Origin: an uncultured Clostridia bacterium
Lineage (GTDB): Bacteria; Bacillota; Clostridia; Peptostreptococcales; Anaerovoracaceae
NCBI GenBank assembly: GCA_934281605.1
Contig: CAKQXD010000003.1
Location: 62,001-126,000 of the forward strand
Length of the DNA stretch: 64,000 bases
Direction of reading: 5' to 3'
In this document: positions 6,655-15,896 of the stretch, piece by piece
Layout of the letters: every line of letters begins with the position of its first letter
How positions within the stretch are numbered: position 1 is the stretch's first letter
Program-made: the position numbers and the translations under genes
Notes under the pieces: generated by a model
The model's database searches: none
Told to the model about the DNA's origin: nothing
The model's input: the letters and a program-made list of their open reading frames with translations, nothing else

Positions 6655-8376
6655 TTAATAAAAAAACAGCTCCAGATCCTCATCTGCCGTACCGATCCCC
6701 GCGATCCCGAAGCGCTCGACAAGGACCTTTGCAGTATTGGGCGAAAGAAACGCTGGAAGCGTCGGTCCCAGGTGGATGTTCTTGATGCCCAGAGACAGCA
6801 GCGCCAGCAGCACGATGACCGCCTTCTGCTCGTACCAGGCGATGTTGTAGACGATAGGCAGGTCATTGATGTCCGCCACCCCGAAGATTTCCTTCAGCTT
6901 CAGGGCGATCACCGCCAGCGAGTAGGAATCGTTGCACTGCCCCGCGTCCAGGATCCGCGGGATCCCGTTGATATCGCCTAAATGCAATTTATTGTAACGG
7001 TACTTGGCGCAGCCCGCCGTCAGGATCACCACATCCCCCGGCAGCCTCTTTGCAAACTCCGTGTAATACTCCCGGCTCGGCATCCGCCCGTCGCAGCCCG
7101 CCATAACCACGAACTTGCGAATGTCGCCGGATTTGACCGCATCCACTACCTTGTCCGCCAGCGCCATGACCTGCTCATGTGCAAAACCTCCGATGATCTT
7201 TCCCTGCTCCAGTTCATCCGGCGGCGGACACTTTTTAGCCAGCTGGATGATCTCAGAAAAATCCTTCTCGACGCCGTCTATATTATGAGGTCTGCCATCG
7301 ATGTGAGGGCACCCAGGATAATAGGCCGAACCCGTTGTAAACAGACGTTTCTTATAGCTATCTTTCGGCGGCACGATGCAGTTTGTGGTCATCAAAATCG
7401 GCCCGTTGAACTTCTCGAATTCATCCCGCTGCTGCCACCAGGCGTTGCCGTAATTTCCCGCATAATGGTCGTATTTTTTGAACGCCGGATAGTAGGCCGC
7501 CGGCAGCATTTCCGAGTGGGTATACACATCAACGCCGGTGTCCTTCGTCTGCTCCAGCAGCAGCTCCATGTCCCGCAGATCATGTCCTGAAATCAGAATA
7601 CCCGGCCGGTTTCGCGTGCCCAGATCGACCTCCGTGATCTCCGGATTTCCGTAGGCATCCGTATTGGCCTGATCCAGAAGCGCCATGGCTGACACCCCGT
7701 ATTTACCCGTTTCGATGGTCAGATCCACCAGATCTTCCACCGTCAGCGCATCGTCCAGCGTGTCCGCCAGCGCCTTTTGCATCAGCATCTCCAGCTCTCC
7801 GCTCTCTTTATGCAAAGTGTTGGCATGGGTCAAATACGCCGACAGGCCTTTTAAGCCGTATGTGATCATCTCCCGCAGGGAGCGGACATCTTCGTTTTCC
7901 GTCGACAACACGCCCACGTGCTCCGCTTTCTGCAAATATTCCTCCTCCGGGCCGTTCCACAGAGCCGCATCCGGCAGCCGATGTCCAGCATGTTCCCCAG
8001 GCTCACCACACGCCCCGCCTTCAACCTGACTGCCACGCAGTTTCTCACCCTTCAGCTGCTGCAAATATTTTTCCTTGCATTCCAGGGTTTCTTTGATCTT
8101 GATTTTCAGTGATTCATCGTCGAAATTGGCGTTGGTGATGGTCGCAAATAAATTACGTGTGATCAGATGATTCACCGCATGGGGGATCTCTTCATGCTCC
8201 CCGCCTGCGCCGCCTTTGCGCAGCTCACAAAGCACCGCCGCCAGGCCCTTCGTCACATAAACCAGTAAATCCTGCAGCTTAGCCGTTTCCGGATGCTTGC
8301 CGCACACCCCCTGATGGGTGCAGCCTTTGCCGCCGGCCGCCTCCTGACACTGATAGCAAAACATTTTCTTTTCCAT
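6655..8376 (-). CDS. hcp: Hybrid cluster protein / hydroxylamine reductase (class I)
   Basis: A 573-residue hybrid cluster (prismane) protein. The N-terminal Cys7-x2-Cys10-x8-Cys19-x5-Cys25 pattern (CYQC...GCTHQGVC) is that of class I proteins of strict anaerobes. The C-terminal half carries the family's cluster-ligand region (GGFAHEQ, MAGCDGR, AGCAKYRYN). Hcp reduces hydroxylamine in vitro and nitric oxide in vivo and protects against nitrosative stress. It is transcribed divergently from two XRE-type regulators. A 7-3-7 palindrome between them (8498-8514) is a candidate operator. Confidence 0.93.
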   Translation of the reverse strand: MEKKMFCYQCQEAAGGKGCTHQGVCGKHPETAKLQDLLVYVTKGLAAVLCELRKGGAGGEHEEIPHAVNHLITRNLFATITNANFDDESLKIKIKETLECKEKYLQQLKGEKLRGSQVEGGACGEPGEHAGHRLPDAALWNGPEEEYLQKAEHVGVLSTENEDVRSLREMITYGLKGLSAYLTHANTLHKESGELEMLMQKALADTLDDALTVEDLVDLTIETGKYGVSAMALLDQANTDAYGNPEITEVDLGTRNRPGILISGHDLRDMELLLEQTKDTGVDVYTHSEMLPAAYYPAFKKYDHYAGNYGNAWWQQRDEFEKFNGPILMTTNCIVPPKDSYKKRLFTTGSAYYPGCPHIDGRPHNIDGVEKDFSEIIQLAKKCPPPDELEQGKIIGGFAHEQVMALADKVVDAVKSGDIRKFVVMAGCDGRMPSREYYTEFAKRLPGDVVILTAGCAKYRYNKLHLGDINGIPRILDAGQCNDSYSLAVIALKLKEIFGVADINDLPIVYNIAWYEQKAVIVLLALLSLGIKNIHLGPTLPAFLSPNTAKVLVERFGIAGIGTADEDLELFFY

Positions 8377-8497
8377 AAAATTCTCCTTCCACTCTCGTTG
8401 ATTTTCTTTTTCTCTTAGTATGAGTGAAAATGGTCCGCTTCACTCGCTCAATGGAAAGGAAGGAAAAGAAGATTTTGTTTTTTTATGTTTTTTTGCA

Positions 8498-8514
8498 AAA
8501 ATGTGCAACATTTT
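8498..8514. promoter_or_regulatory. Palindrome between hcp and the XRE genes
   Basis: AAAATGT, three bases, ACATTTT: a perfect 7-base inverted repeat in the 180-base divergent region. It could bind a dimeric regulator of hcp, such as an HcpR-like factor or the neighbouring XRE proteins (inference). Confidence 0.4.
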
Positions 8515-8556
8515 GTCACAAAAACATTCTATTAAATAAAAAGGAGAATTTGACCC

Positions 8557-8898
8557 ATGGATGCGAACAAAAGAATTACAGAGTTACTGGCCCTGCGACA
8601 CTGGAGTATTTACCGGCTTTGCAGAGAAGCCAAAATCAACCATTCGACCATTGTAAACATGATCCACCGCAATAATCTGCCGACAGTTGCAACCCTGACG
8701 CTGGTTTCTGCCGGATTCGGCATCAGCCTTCCGCAGTTTTTCGCTGAACGAGATGATCCCGCAGCTATGAGTCCTGAACGACAATCGCTGTTTTTTCAGT
8801 ACCATGATGTATCGCCGGCGCAGAGAGAGGCGGTGCTTCATCTGATGGAAGTGATGGCCTCAACCAATCAGTACCAAAAAGAACAGGCAGTTGCTTAA
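8557..8898 (+). CDS. XRE-family small transcriptional regulator
   Basis: A 113-residue protein. Residues 1-67 form a Cro/CI-type helix-turn-helix (WSIYRLCREAKINHSTIVNM), followed by the short helical tail of this clostridial family (LPQFFAE...). AAAAGGAG precedes the ATG. Its stop overlaps an ATG of the next gene, a paralogue with the same opening (MDAN/MDAK) and the same layout. The pair is divergent from hcp, so control of hcp is possible but unproven. Confidence 0.8.
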   Translation: MDANKRITELLALRHWSIYRLCREAKINHSTIVNMIHRNNLPTVATLTLVSAGFGISLPQFFAERDDPAAMSPERQSLFFQYHDVSPAQREAVLHLMEVMASTNQYQKEQAVA

Positions 8899-8915
8899 TG
8901 ATAAGAGGTGTTACT

Positions 8916-9242
8916 ATGGACGCAAAAGCAAGAATCAAAGAACTCATGACACAGCGAGGCTGGTCCATCTACAGACTTTCACAGGAATCCGGCATCGCCA
9001 TGTCCACACTCACCAATCTTTTTCGCCGCGGACAGCAGCCGACACTGCAAACGATCGAAGTCGTATGCGAAGCAATGGAGCTCACACTTCCGGAATTTTT
9101 CGCAGAAGGCGCTGACCCGAGCGGTCTCACCGAAGAACAAGCCAGGTTCTTCACCCTCTGGGATGCTCTGACCGAAGAGCAGCAGGAAGCCATACTGGAG
9201 CTTCTGGACACTATGCGCCATACCACAAAACGCCCCGAATAA
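8916..9242 (+). CDS. XRE-family small transcriptional regulator (tandem paralogue)
   Basis: A 108-residue helix-turn-helix protein (WSIYRLSQESGIAMSTLTNL) paralogous to the one just upstream and probably in the same operon. The start at MDAKARIKEL matches the paralogue and follows AAGAGGTG; an upstream ATG overlapping the previous stop (8898) would add six unrelated residues. Its last codons overlap the left arm of the terminator that ends the operon. DNA target unknown. Confidence 0.82.
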   Translation: MDAKARIKELMTQRGWSIYRLSQESGIAMSTLTNLFRRGQQPTLQTIEVVCEAMELTLPEFFAEGADPSGLTEEQARFFTLWDALTEEQQEAILELLDTMRHTTKRPE

Positions 9243-9254
9243 CGGGGCGTTTTG
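9231..9254. terminator. Intrinsic terminator after the XRE pair
   Basis: CGCCCCG, loop AATAA, CGGGGCG, then TTTTG. The stem includes the end of the second XRE gene. It also lies just beyond the 3' end of the convergent muramidase gene. Confidence 0.8.
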
Positions 9255-9270
9255 CCTGTCTGGAATCAAT

Positions 9271-11994
9271 TTACAGCGATCCCACATTATATACGTAATT
9301 GTTTCGCACAAGACGCTTGTGAGCGACCCGATATGTCACGCGCACTTTCTTTCTCTTGGTCTTGTATTTCCACTTACCTCTTACTTTCTTCCACTTCACC
9401 TTGTATTTCACGGTCTTGTAGACGTACTTGGTCTTGTACTTCCACTCTCGCTTGTATTTCCACTTGCCATTGACCTTTTTCCATTTTACCTTAACACGCT
9501 TCCACCGAACTTTCTTGGTCTTGTAATGAGTGGTGTAGTACGTCTGATAATACGAGCTGTATACGGCCGCATAGAACTTGTCCCCGTTGTGGAACAGACT
9601 TTCCATCTCATACCCTGTCGGGATCTTGGTCATATACTGATATTCGCCGTCCCAGTCGTAGGCGATCACCGTATTGTAGGAGCCCGCCTTGCTCTGCACG
9701 TCGAAGATATAGTCGTTGTTGGCGTCGATTCCCTGATTCAGGTTGCTGCCCGCCTTGGACACCGCCACATACTTGACCGGCGTCATATTCTCATCCAGCA
9801 ACAGGTAGTTGTGGGACTTGTTGATCCGTACCACATACTGATGACGCTCGCTGTTGTAAGCGACCCCGGAAAATCCCTTGATCGCAGAAAGGTTGCTGGC
9901 ACTTGCCCCCTCCAGGCTGGACGGAACCTTTACATCCTGATAAGACGTCACCGTCAGCGAACTCGGATCTACCAGCGACAGCCGATACGGTGCGCCGCTG
10001 TAATGAGCCACCACCAGCTTCTTCAGATCGCTGTTATACGTCACATCATTACCGTGATTGAAATTCAGCACGCCGGAAAGCTTCACCGTCCCATTGTCCG
10101 ACAGTCTGGTCTTGAGGATCCTGCACTTCTCATTGGACTTATTGTACAGCACGTAATAGGCATACGTTCCATCAGTGCACGAGCCCTGTACCACGTCGTA
10201 CTGCCCGGTTTTCTGGCCTGCGCTGCTGTTGAGCTCAAAGGTCTTTCCCGCCTTTTTCAGCAGAGAAATAGCCGCTGTCTTGTCCGCTTTCACGTTGGCG
10301 TATTTTACCCACTGGGAGTAGTACACCTGGCCTACGGACTTGACATAAGTCCGGATCCGCACATAATATTTCTTGTTCTTATCCAGATTCTTGACGGTCA
10401 CCGTCAGGGTATCCGGGTTTTCTATTTTGATGTTCTCCGCATCTGCAAAGTCCGCCGCTCTGGAATACTGGATCTCATAGCCATCCGCCTCCGCTTCGGT
10501 CTTTTTCCAGTTCAGAGTCATAGACGTGGAAGAGTTCCGGGTCCACTTGGTGATGACCGGTGCGATGACTTCGATCTCATCGCAAAGATCCTTCTGTACG
10601 ATGCCCTTGGCATTAACATAATATTTCTCGCCGTCGATCTTCACCCAGGTACTGGTCTTCAGCACTCCATCACTGCCAAAGTAATAGGTATTTCCATCCA
10701 GATCAAATGGTCCGGTAGCCGCCGCTCCATCCGACCCCAGATAATATTTCTTGCCGGAAATTTCTTTCCAGGTATCCTTCAATGGCTGATTATCTGCATC
10801 GATATAATATTTCTTGCCGCCGGATTCAAACCAGGTATCTTTCAGCAGAACTCCATTGCTTCCGAAATAATACGTCCCGCCGTCGATGGTCTGCATGCCG
10901 GTCACTCTGGCCCCGGTTTCATCCACATAGTAATCGTTGTTCTTATATGTGATCCACTGCGACTTCAAGAGAGTCCCCTTGAAATTGTAAAAATAATACT
11001 TGCCGCCGGAAGATCTCCAGCCACCCATATAGGTATCCGTATCACTTCGCTGCAGCTCGTAGTTCATATCCACTCTGCCGCTGATCCCCGATACCGATCC
11101 GTTGCTGGAATACTGCCACAGCCGATAGGAACCGGTATATGTACAAGTGGAATTCCACTGCGCTACCCATTTCTCGTATTTATTGAGAGTGCTGCTGCTC
11201 AGCTTGCTTGTCCACCAGCTCTTGCTGGCATAGATACCTGCCTTGTAGCCTGCGGACTCCAGCGTGGAGCAGTAGATGTCCGCCATGTTGACAATAGCGG
11301 AATTGCCTGCCTTGGCCACAATATCATCCTCCAGGTCGTAATACACCGGATAAGACGGTCTGTGCCCCTTGAGAAGCCGCAACGTATGCTGCGCCTCGCT
11401 CCTGGCCTTTGCAGTCGTATTGGCGTAAGAATACAGGTACACACCGTACGGGATCCCCAGGCGCTCACACTCGCTGACGTTGTACTGCCAGTACGCATCG
11501 TCCTGATCCTTCTGGTCGCTGCCGTATCCGCATCGAATGATCGCAAAGTCAATGCCCGCCGCCTTCACCTTGGCCCAGTTGATCTTGCCCTGGTGCTTGC
11601 TGACGTCGATGCCCTTTCTGATGTATTTGTTCGCCGCACGAGATTTTCTCATCATGCTGCTGGACGGCTGATCCTGTTCCTCTTCGATCAGCTGACCATG
11701 GTCGAATCTCCAGCTGTTGGCGGATTCCTCGTAATCCAGTTCCCCGGAATCGTTCTCTGCTTCTTCCTGCAAAGCCGCTTCCGCCGGCTTCTCTGCCTGC
11801 GTGCTGCTCTGAGTCTGCGCCTGCTGCTGATCCTGGTTTTGCGAATCGCTCTGCGACTGTTCCTGCGCCTGCGACTCCTGGCCGCCCGTCTCCGCCGCCA
11901 CCGCTGTGATCGGCTCAAAAACAGTCACCATCGCAAACACCGCAACGATCAGCGCACAAATAAGCTGTTTGCGTTTGTAAGTGTGTTTGTGCAT
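9271..11994 (-). CDS. Secreted GH25 muramidase with wall-binding repeats, FN3 and basic aromatic tail
   Basis: A 907-residue exported protein with signal peptide (1-34) and Gln/Ser-rich linker (38-80). The GH25 lysozyme domain (127-316) has IDVSKHQG and the acidic DLED pair (220-223). Choline-binding-like wall repeats of the YYF/YYV-G type follow (about 325-470), then an FN3 domain (478-570) and an unassigned, possibly beta-propeller-like region (about 595-815). The tail (824-894) is packed with Lys, Arg, Trp and Tyr and contains two near-copies, KWKKVNGKWKYK and KWKKVRGKWKYK. It should cut the glycan strands of peptidoglycan. The tail matches no domain known to me and may bind anionic wall polymer. 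A TATAAT lies upstream, near 12035. Confidence 0.9.
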   Translation of the reverse strand: MHKHTYKRKQLICALIVAVFAMVTVFEPITAVAAETGGQESQAQEQSQSDSQNQDQQQAQTQSSTQAEKPAEAALQEEAENDSGELDYEESANSWRFDHGQLIEEEQDQPSSSMMRKSRAANKYIRKGIDVSKHQGKINWAKVKAAGIDFAIIRCGYGSDQKDQDDAYWQYNVSECERLGIPYGVYLYSYANTTAKARSEAQHTLRLLKGHRPSYPVYYDLEDDIVAKAGNSAIVNMADIYCSTLESAGYKAGIYASKSWWTSKLSSSTLNKYEKWVAQWNSTCTYTGSYRLWQYSSNGSVSGISGRVDMNYELQRSDTDTYMGGWRSSGGKYYFYNFKGTLLKSQWITYKNNDYYVDETGARVTGMQTIDGGTYYFGSNGVLLKDTWFESGGKKYYIDADNQPLKDTWKEISGKKYYLGSDGAAATGPFDLDGNTYYFGSDGVLKTSTWVKIDGEKYYVNAKGIVQKDLCDEIEVIAPVITKWTRNSSTSMTLNWKKTEAEADGYEIQYSRAADFADAENIKIENPDTLTVTVKNLDKNKKYYVRIRTYVKSVGQVYYSQWVKYANVKADKTAAISLLKKAGKTFELNSSAGQKTGQYDVVQGSCTDGTYAYYVLYNKSNEKCRILKTRLSDNGTVKLSGVLNFNHGNDVTYNSDLKKLVVAHYSGAPYRLSLVDPSSLTVTSYQDVKVPSSLEGASASNLSAIKGFSGVAYNSERHQYVVRINKSHNYLLLDENMTPVKYVAVSKAGSNLNQGIDANNDYIFDVQSKAGSYNTVIAYDWDGEYQYMTKIPTGYEMESLFHNGDKFYAAVYSSYYQTYYTTHYKTKKVRWKRVKVKWKKVNGKWKYKREWKYKTKYVYKTVKYKVKWKKVRGKWKYKTKRKKVRVTYRVAHKRLVRNNYVYNVGSL

Positions 11995-12176
11995 TGTGTA
12001 CTCCTTGTGTGAAATGTGAATAAAATCTTATTATATTATAACATAAAATACTTGATTCAAAAAATTTTCTTTCTAACAAAATTATAATCTAAAATCAACC
12101 ACACAAGTATTTTCTGCTTCTTTTCAAACCTACCAAATGATATAATAACTACATAACATATTGAGGTAATTGCAAA

Positions 12177-13196
12177 ATGAATGAGTTTTACAACAAGCAA
12201 AAGTATTTTGAACAAACAGAAAATATTCCAACAGAAATATATTACCACTATACCTCTTTAGATGCTTTGTATAATATTGTTTCCAGTAGAGCTTTTCGCC
12301 TTACAAACTTAAGATCTTCAAATGACAGAAAAGAATTATATTACAAAACAGAAAATTTTTTAACGGATTTTAAGACAATTACTCAAAAAGAAACCGATTC
12401 TACTACAAAGGAACAATTCAACTTAATACACCAAAGCATTTGTTTGAATAAAGAAAATTTCCTAAAAGCATGCACCCCAAAAATACAACCCTACGCATTA
12501 TGTTTATCTCAAAAAAAAGATAATTTGACGCATTGGGATAGATATGCCGCAAACTGCACGGGTGTATGCATTGGATTTAATGTATCAGCGTTGAGAGTTT
12601 TGATGCAGCGACTTGCAATAACAAGTTTCGGAATAGGAGTGTATGATTTAAGCAATGCTATATATGATTTTAGGCAAAAAGAAAACTTCATACGAAATTC
12701 ACTCATAAAAATATTGACAATATTAAGGGATTCATCCGATGGTATCAAGAATAATATTACAGAACTCCTTCAAAATAATGGATATACATATGCGGCAAGT
12801 ATCTACACACAAATAGCGAAATTTGTCAAAGATACATCATTCATAGATGAGGATGAAACAAGGCTGTATCATGATTCCGCATCCATAAAAAATACACTAA
12901 AGCTAATCAATAGTATGGCCTCTATGTTGAGTCCAGAATTATACTCAAATATGAAAAAAAATTTCAAGGAATTTGTAGACTGCTTACATTTAAAAGATGA
13001 ACGTTTTTTCGTATCCTCCAGAGGTATTCGTGGATATAAAGAGTTGTATTTAGGTGAAATTTGGGGCTCCGGAACTATCCCAGAAATCATCTTAGGACCA
13101 ATGTGCGTACAAAACCGAAAGGAACTACAACATTTTTTAAGAGCAAACGGACTTCAAGGGACAAAGATTTTATCATCTTCAGTTCCTATCAGATAA
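12177..13196 (+). CDS. DUF2971 domain protein
   Basis: A 339-residue protein whose opening (YHYTSLDALYNIVSSRAFRLTNLRSSNDRKE) and later ALCLSQKKDNLTHWDRYA are typical of DUF2971. No catalytic function is established; members often occur beside phage-defence and mobile genes. GAGGT lies nine bases before the ATG, and a TATAAT-like -10 lies upstream. The gene is far more AT-rich than the core genes to its left and marks the start of the island. It faces an AbiH-like gene convergently, which supports a defence setting but does not prove it. Confidence 0.75.
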   Translation: MNEFYNKQKYFEQTENIPTEIYYHYTSLDALYNIVSSRAFRLTNLRSSNDRKELYYKTENFLTDFKTITQKETDSTTKEQFNLIHQSICLNKENFLKACTPKIQPYALCLSQKKDNLTHWDRYAANCTGVCIGFNVSALRVLMQRLAITSFGIGVYDLSNAIYDFRQKENFIRNSLIKILTILRDSSDGIKNNITELLQNNGYTYAASIYTQIAKFVKDTSFIDEDETRLYHDSASIKNTLKLINSMASMLSPELYSNMKKNFKEFVDCLHLKDERFFVSSRGIRGYKELYLGEIWGSGTIPEIILGPMCVQNRKELQHFLRANGLQGTKILSSSVPIR

Positions 13197-13333
13197 TTAG
13201 ATTCAGTCATTACATTGATATTTCTTTTTCCGCATGTTAATGGTGATGTTATTCGTACTTTAAGTAGTAATCCTTACGCTCCATACTATGTAAATTTAGT
13301 TTCCGCTAATTTTACGCCCCCTAAAAAAACATA

Positions 13334-14317
13334 TTAAAAGTGCTTTATCACTATATCCGATAATCCTGACCACTGCTTTAATTTATCCTTTTTCCTACAC
13401 AAATCATCTGGATTTTCTTCATGATATGTGAATAAAGTCAATTCCTCTAACTTAGAAATCCGTTCAAATATATCTCTTATATAATTAGTATCGCTCTCCA
13501 ATCCATGTCCCATTACAACGACTTCTTTAACATAATCAATATCCATATCTAAATTAGCTCTACAATAATCATTGGATTCTGCATAATACTGTATCGCTTC
13601 AGGTAAATCTGCTACTAAAGGCTTCTCATTCTCATCATATTTCACATCATATCCGCCATATCCGCTAAATAAAGAGTTTAAATGCTTATCAAACTCCTGC
13701 ATCAATTCAGCCTTGTTATTATAAGAATTATAATTTAAATACCGAATAAAATTTAATTTTTCCTTTAATGGCTCTTTATAAAATCGAATATATTCAGACC
13801 CTCCCATTGCATCTGGCACATTTCCTTCAGCAAATCCTAATATAATAAAGTCATCCTCAGAAATCGATCCATGAATAGAACTACATTTTTGCGAATAAAG
13901 CTTAGCTGTATCCGTATAATTAAATGAAATAAGATGCGTATCATAAGTAATTTCCTCTTGAACTGATCTTAATTTATTAATATCTGTAGAAGTTTCTTCT
14001 TTTAGATATTCTTTTAACAGTTCTGCTAAGTTTTCAAAAATCTTATTGCATTCTTTAACCTTATTTTCTAAATCAATACGCCCTTCACTTGAAATATCAT
14101 CACAAAAATTTTTATCGAATATCGATCCAACAATTTCTTCGTAGTTAGCCTCAAAGTCATACCAATTCACATTATTTTCTACAAATCCGCTATACGCTAA
14201 CTCTCTAAATTTACATAGTATCGGATGATCATAATACTTTTCACTAAAATCTTTATATGATGTCTTTAGCCCATGAGCTAAATCAAATCCATTCCCTATT
14301 AGAATCAATTTTCTCAT
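13334..14317 (-). CDS. AbiH-like phage abortive-infection protein
   Basis: A 327-residue protein opening with MRKLILIGNGFDLAHGLKTSYKDF, the hallmark of the bacteriophage abortive infection AbiH family. A later segment, ISFNYTDTAKLY, followed by SIHGSI, also fits. Known AbiH proteins stop phage growth by an unclear mechanism. The start is the ATG after AGAGGAG; a start 63 bases upstream would add a hydrophobic stretch before the conserved N terminus. It lies about 100 bases downstream of the HAD hydrolase gene on the same strand, so the two may be co-transcribed. AT-rich, probably acquired. Confidence 0.8.
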   Translation of the reverse strand: MRKLILIGNGFDLAHGLKTSYKDFSEKYYDHPILCKFRELAYSGFVENNVNWYDFEANYEEIVGSIFDKNFCDDISSEGRIDLENKVKECNKIFENLAELLKEYLKEETSTDINKLRSVQEEITYDTHLISFNYTDTAKLYSQKCSSIHGSISEDDFIILGFAEGNVPDAMGGSEYIRFYKEPLKEKLNFIRYLNYNSYNNKAELMQEFDKHLNSLFSGYGGYDVKYDENEKPLVADLPEAIQYYAESNDYCRANLDMDIDYVKEVVVMGHGLESDTNYIRDIFERISKLEELTLFTYHEENPDDLCRKKDKLKQWSGLSDIVIKHF

Positions 14318-14414
14318 AATCCACTCCTCTCTACTTGTGTAAATCTGAAAAAAAGGAATCAGGTTCACAAGACAGACCATGTCAAATCATCCTAAGATCT
14401 AAAATTTATCAACC

Positions 14415-15587
14415 TCATTCATCCAATAAATTTTTCACTTCTTCTGCACATTCCGACAATGGCTCCGGCAAACCATTTAATAAGCTCAAGTAAAAGGCTT
14501 TTACATCGGAATCCGTTAGGATATACTTTACCTGATTATTATTTATCGCAATGTCCATTAAACTTTCGACTTCTTTTTCACTCCATCCCTCATATTTTTT
14601 TAACATTTTAATAACGGCATGCGTATTTGCAAATGACCAACTACTACTTAATGCTAAAATTGCCTCTTTTCTTTCTGTTTCACTGTTATCCTTTTCTTTT
14701 TCTATCTCCAAAAATTCTTTCTTATCTTTATAATGAATACTTTCTAATTTTTCAGTTGCTGCAGTTTTATCTATAATTTTCTTTAACAAACAATCCAGCG
14801 GTTTACCCTCCGAATAATTTGCAGGGACAAAATATTTGATACGTTCATCTCGCATCATCTGAAAAACCTTTGTCTTATCCTCAGACTCCTCATTAAAAAC
14901 GCCTATTGAATGACCTCCATAAGTATTCACCAGTTTCATACAAGGAACATCTGTATCGCTGTCCCCTATATAAACAATATTACGAAACGGTATTCTAACA
15001 TCCTCCGGCGCAAAATGCATATTAACGCTCGGATCATTAACATCCAATACCCCTTTCTCAATTCTAAATAAAAATTGAGTTTTATTAGTGTAGTTAACTA
15101 CTTGTGCAGGCCATACCGCAACCCCATTTTCATTATAAAAAAATGAACTTGCATAAATTTTTTCGAAAGCCCCAGCCATAGCAACAGAAGTACCTTCTAT
15201 CATCTCTTTTAATCCTGACGAAATAATATAATGTTCAACTTTTACGCCCTGCTGTTCCCCATAATCACGAATTCTTTCAAACCAATCTTCAACACCCGGA
15301 AAAAGAGAGACCGTTTTTCCATGCTCTTGCAACTGTTTTTTTGTAAAAACTTGCTTTCCTTCTGCTTCCAGTTTCATTTTATACATATAAGCCAAATTCT
15401 GATCCATATCATTTTCTTCAGCCAATTTATTAGACTCCCTCCAAAACTCAGCAACATCACAATGTACTGATTGAATATAGCCCTGTGCCTGCATATCATC
15501 TGGAGACAAAGTTTTATCAAAATCATAACAAATCGCTAGAACCGGACAATCCTCTTTTCTTTTTCTTTCAAATTCCTTAATTTCCAT
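14415..15587 (-). CDS. HAD-superfamily hydrolase, PSP-like
   Basis: A 390-residue protein with HAD motif I CYDFDKTLS (nucleophile and acid/base Asp), a Ser of motif II in IISSGL and motif IV IGDSDTDVPC. The cap includes helices near LFPGVEDWFERI. A C-terminal extension of about 130 residues is not explained by the HAD fold. It probably removes phosphate from a small molecule or nucleotide. The start was placed at MEIKEFERK, three bases after GAGGAG; an ATG 24 bases upstream lacks a ribosome site. It is upstream of the AbiH-like gene, and the two may form one defence unit (inference). Confidence 0.75.
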   Translation of the reverse strand: MEIKEFERKRKEDCPVLAICYDFDKTLSPDDMQAQGYIQSVHCDVAEFWRESNKLAEENDMDQNLAYMYKMKLEAEGKQVFTKKQLQEHGKTVSLFPGVEDWFERIRDYGEQQGVKVEHYIISSGLKEMIEGTSVAMAGAFEKIYASSFFYNENGVAVWPAQVVNYTNKTQFLFRIEKGVLDVNDPSVNMHFAPEDVRIPFRNIVYIGDSDTDVPCMKLVNTYGGHSIGVFNEESEDKTKVFQMMRDERIKYFVPANYSEGKPLDCLLKKIIDKTAATEKLESIHYKDKKEFLEIEKEKDNSETERKEAILALSSSWSFANTHAVIKMLKKYEGWSEKEVESLMDIAINNNQVKYILTDSDVKAFYLSLLNGLPEPLSECAEEVKNLLDE

Positions 15588-15671
15588 ACTCTCCTCAAAC
15601 AAAATGCTCATATAAAAAAGTAACTATTTTGATTTATTGATTCGTATAAATTATGATGCCTTTTGATTTAA

Positions 15672-15779
15672 AAGTCAATGTAATATTGGGAATCTTCAGT
15701 AAATTCCGCAACCTTCTTCACTGCCAACATTCCTGAAATCATTGCGCCTAATTTTACTTTATCTAACACATATAAAGAT
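15672..15779 (-). pseudogene. Unidentified 3' gene fragment
   Basis: Reading the minus strand gives an open tail ending ...KLGAMISGMLAVKKVAEF-TEDSQYYIDF-stop. It has no upstream start and directly follows the probable intron 3' end, so it could be the downstream exon or remnant of a lost gene. Parent family not recognised. Confidence 0.3.
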
Positions 15780-15789
15780 TATACTTGGA

Positions 15790-15862
15790 TAGAGGCTAAC
15801 AAGTAGCTCCTATCACGACGCCACCGTACATGTCGTTCGGCATACGAGTTCAAAGGCATTAG
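15790..15862 (-). mobile_element. Probable group II intron 3'-end remnant (domains V-VI)
   Basis: On the minus strand GAACTCGTATGCCGAACG is followed by ACATGTACGGTGG, which resembles domain V of bacterial group II introns (...CGTATGC...GTACGGT...). TAGGAGCTA-CTTGT-TAGCCTCTA then forms a domain-VI-like hairpin. No reverse transcriptase gene lies upstream, so only the 3' end would remain. The call rests on recalled consensus, not alignment. Confidence 0.45.
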
Positions 15863-15864
15863 AA

Positions 15865-15896
15865 AAACTGTCATGCGGTAACCCACATGACAGTTT
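15865..15896 (-). terminator. Terminator of the nonulosonate operon
   Basis: AAACTGTCATG and CATGACAGTTT form a perfect 11-base stem with a 10-base loop. In the minus sense it is followed by TTTTTCT. It is about 190 bases beyond the last gene of the operon. Confidence 0.75.

Noticed and set aside
9319..12012. An 897-codon open frame on the plus strand opposite the muramidase
   Set aside because: It mirrors the minus-strand gene codon for codon. The minus frame has a signal peptide, GH25 motifs and wall repeats; the plus frame has no family features.
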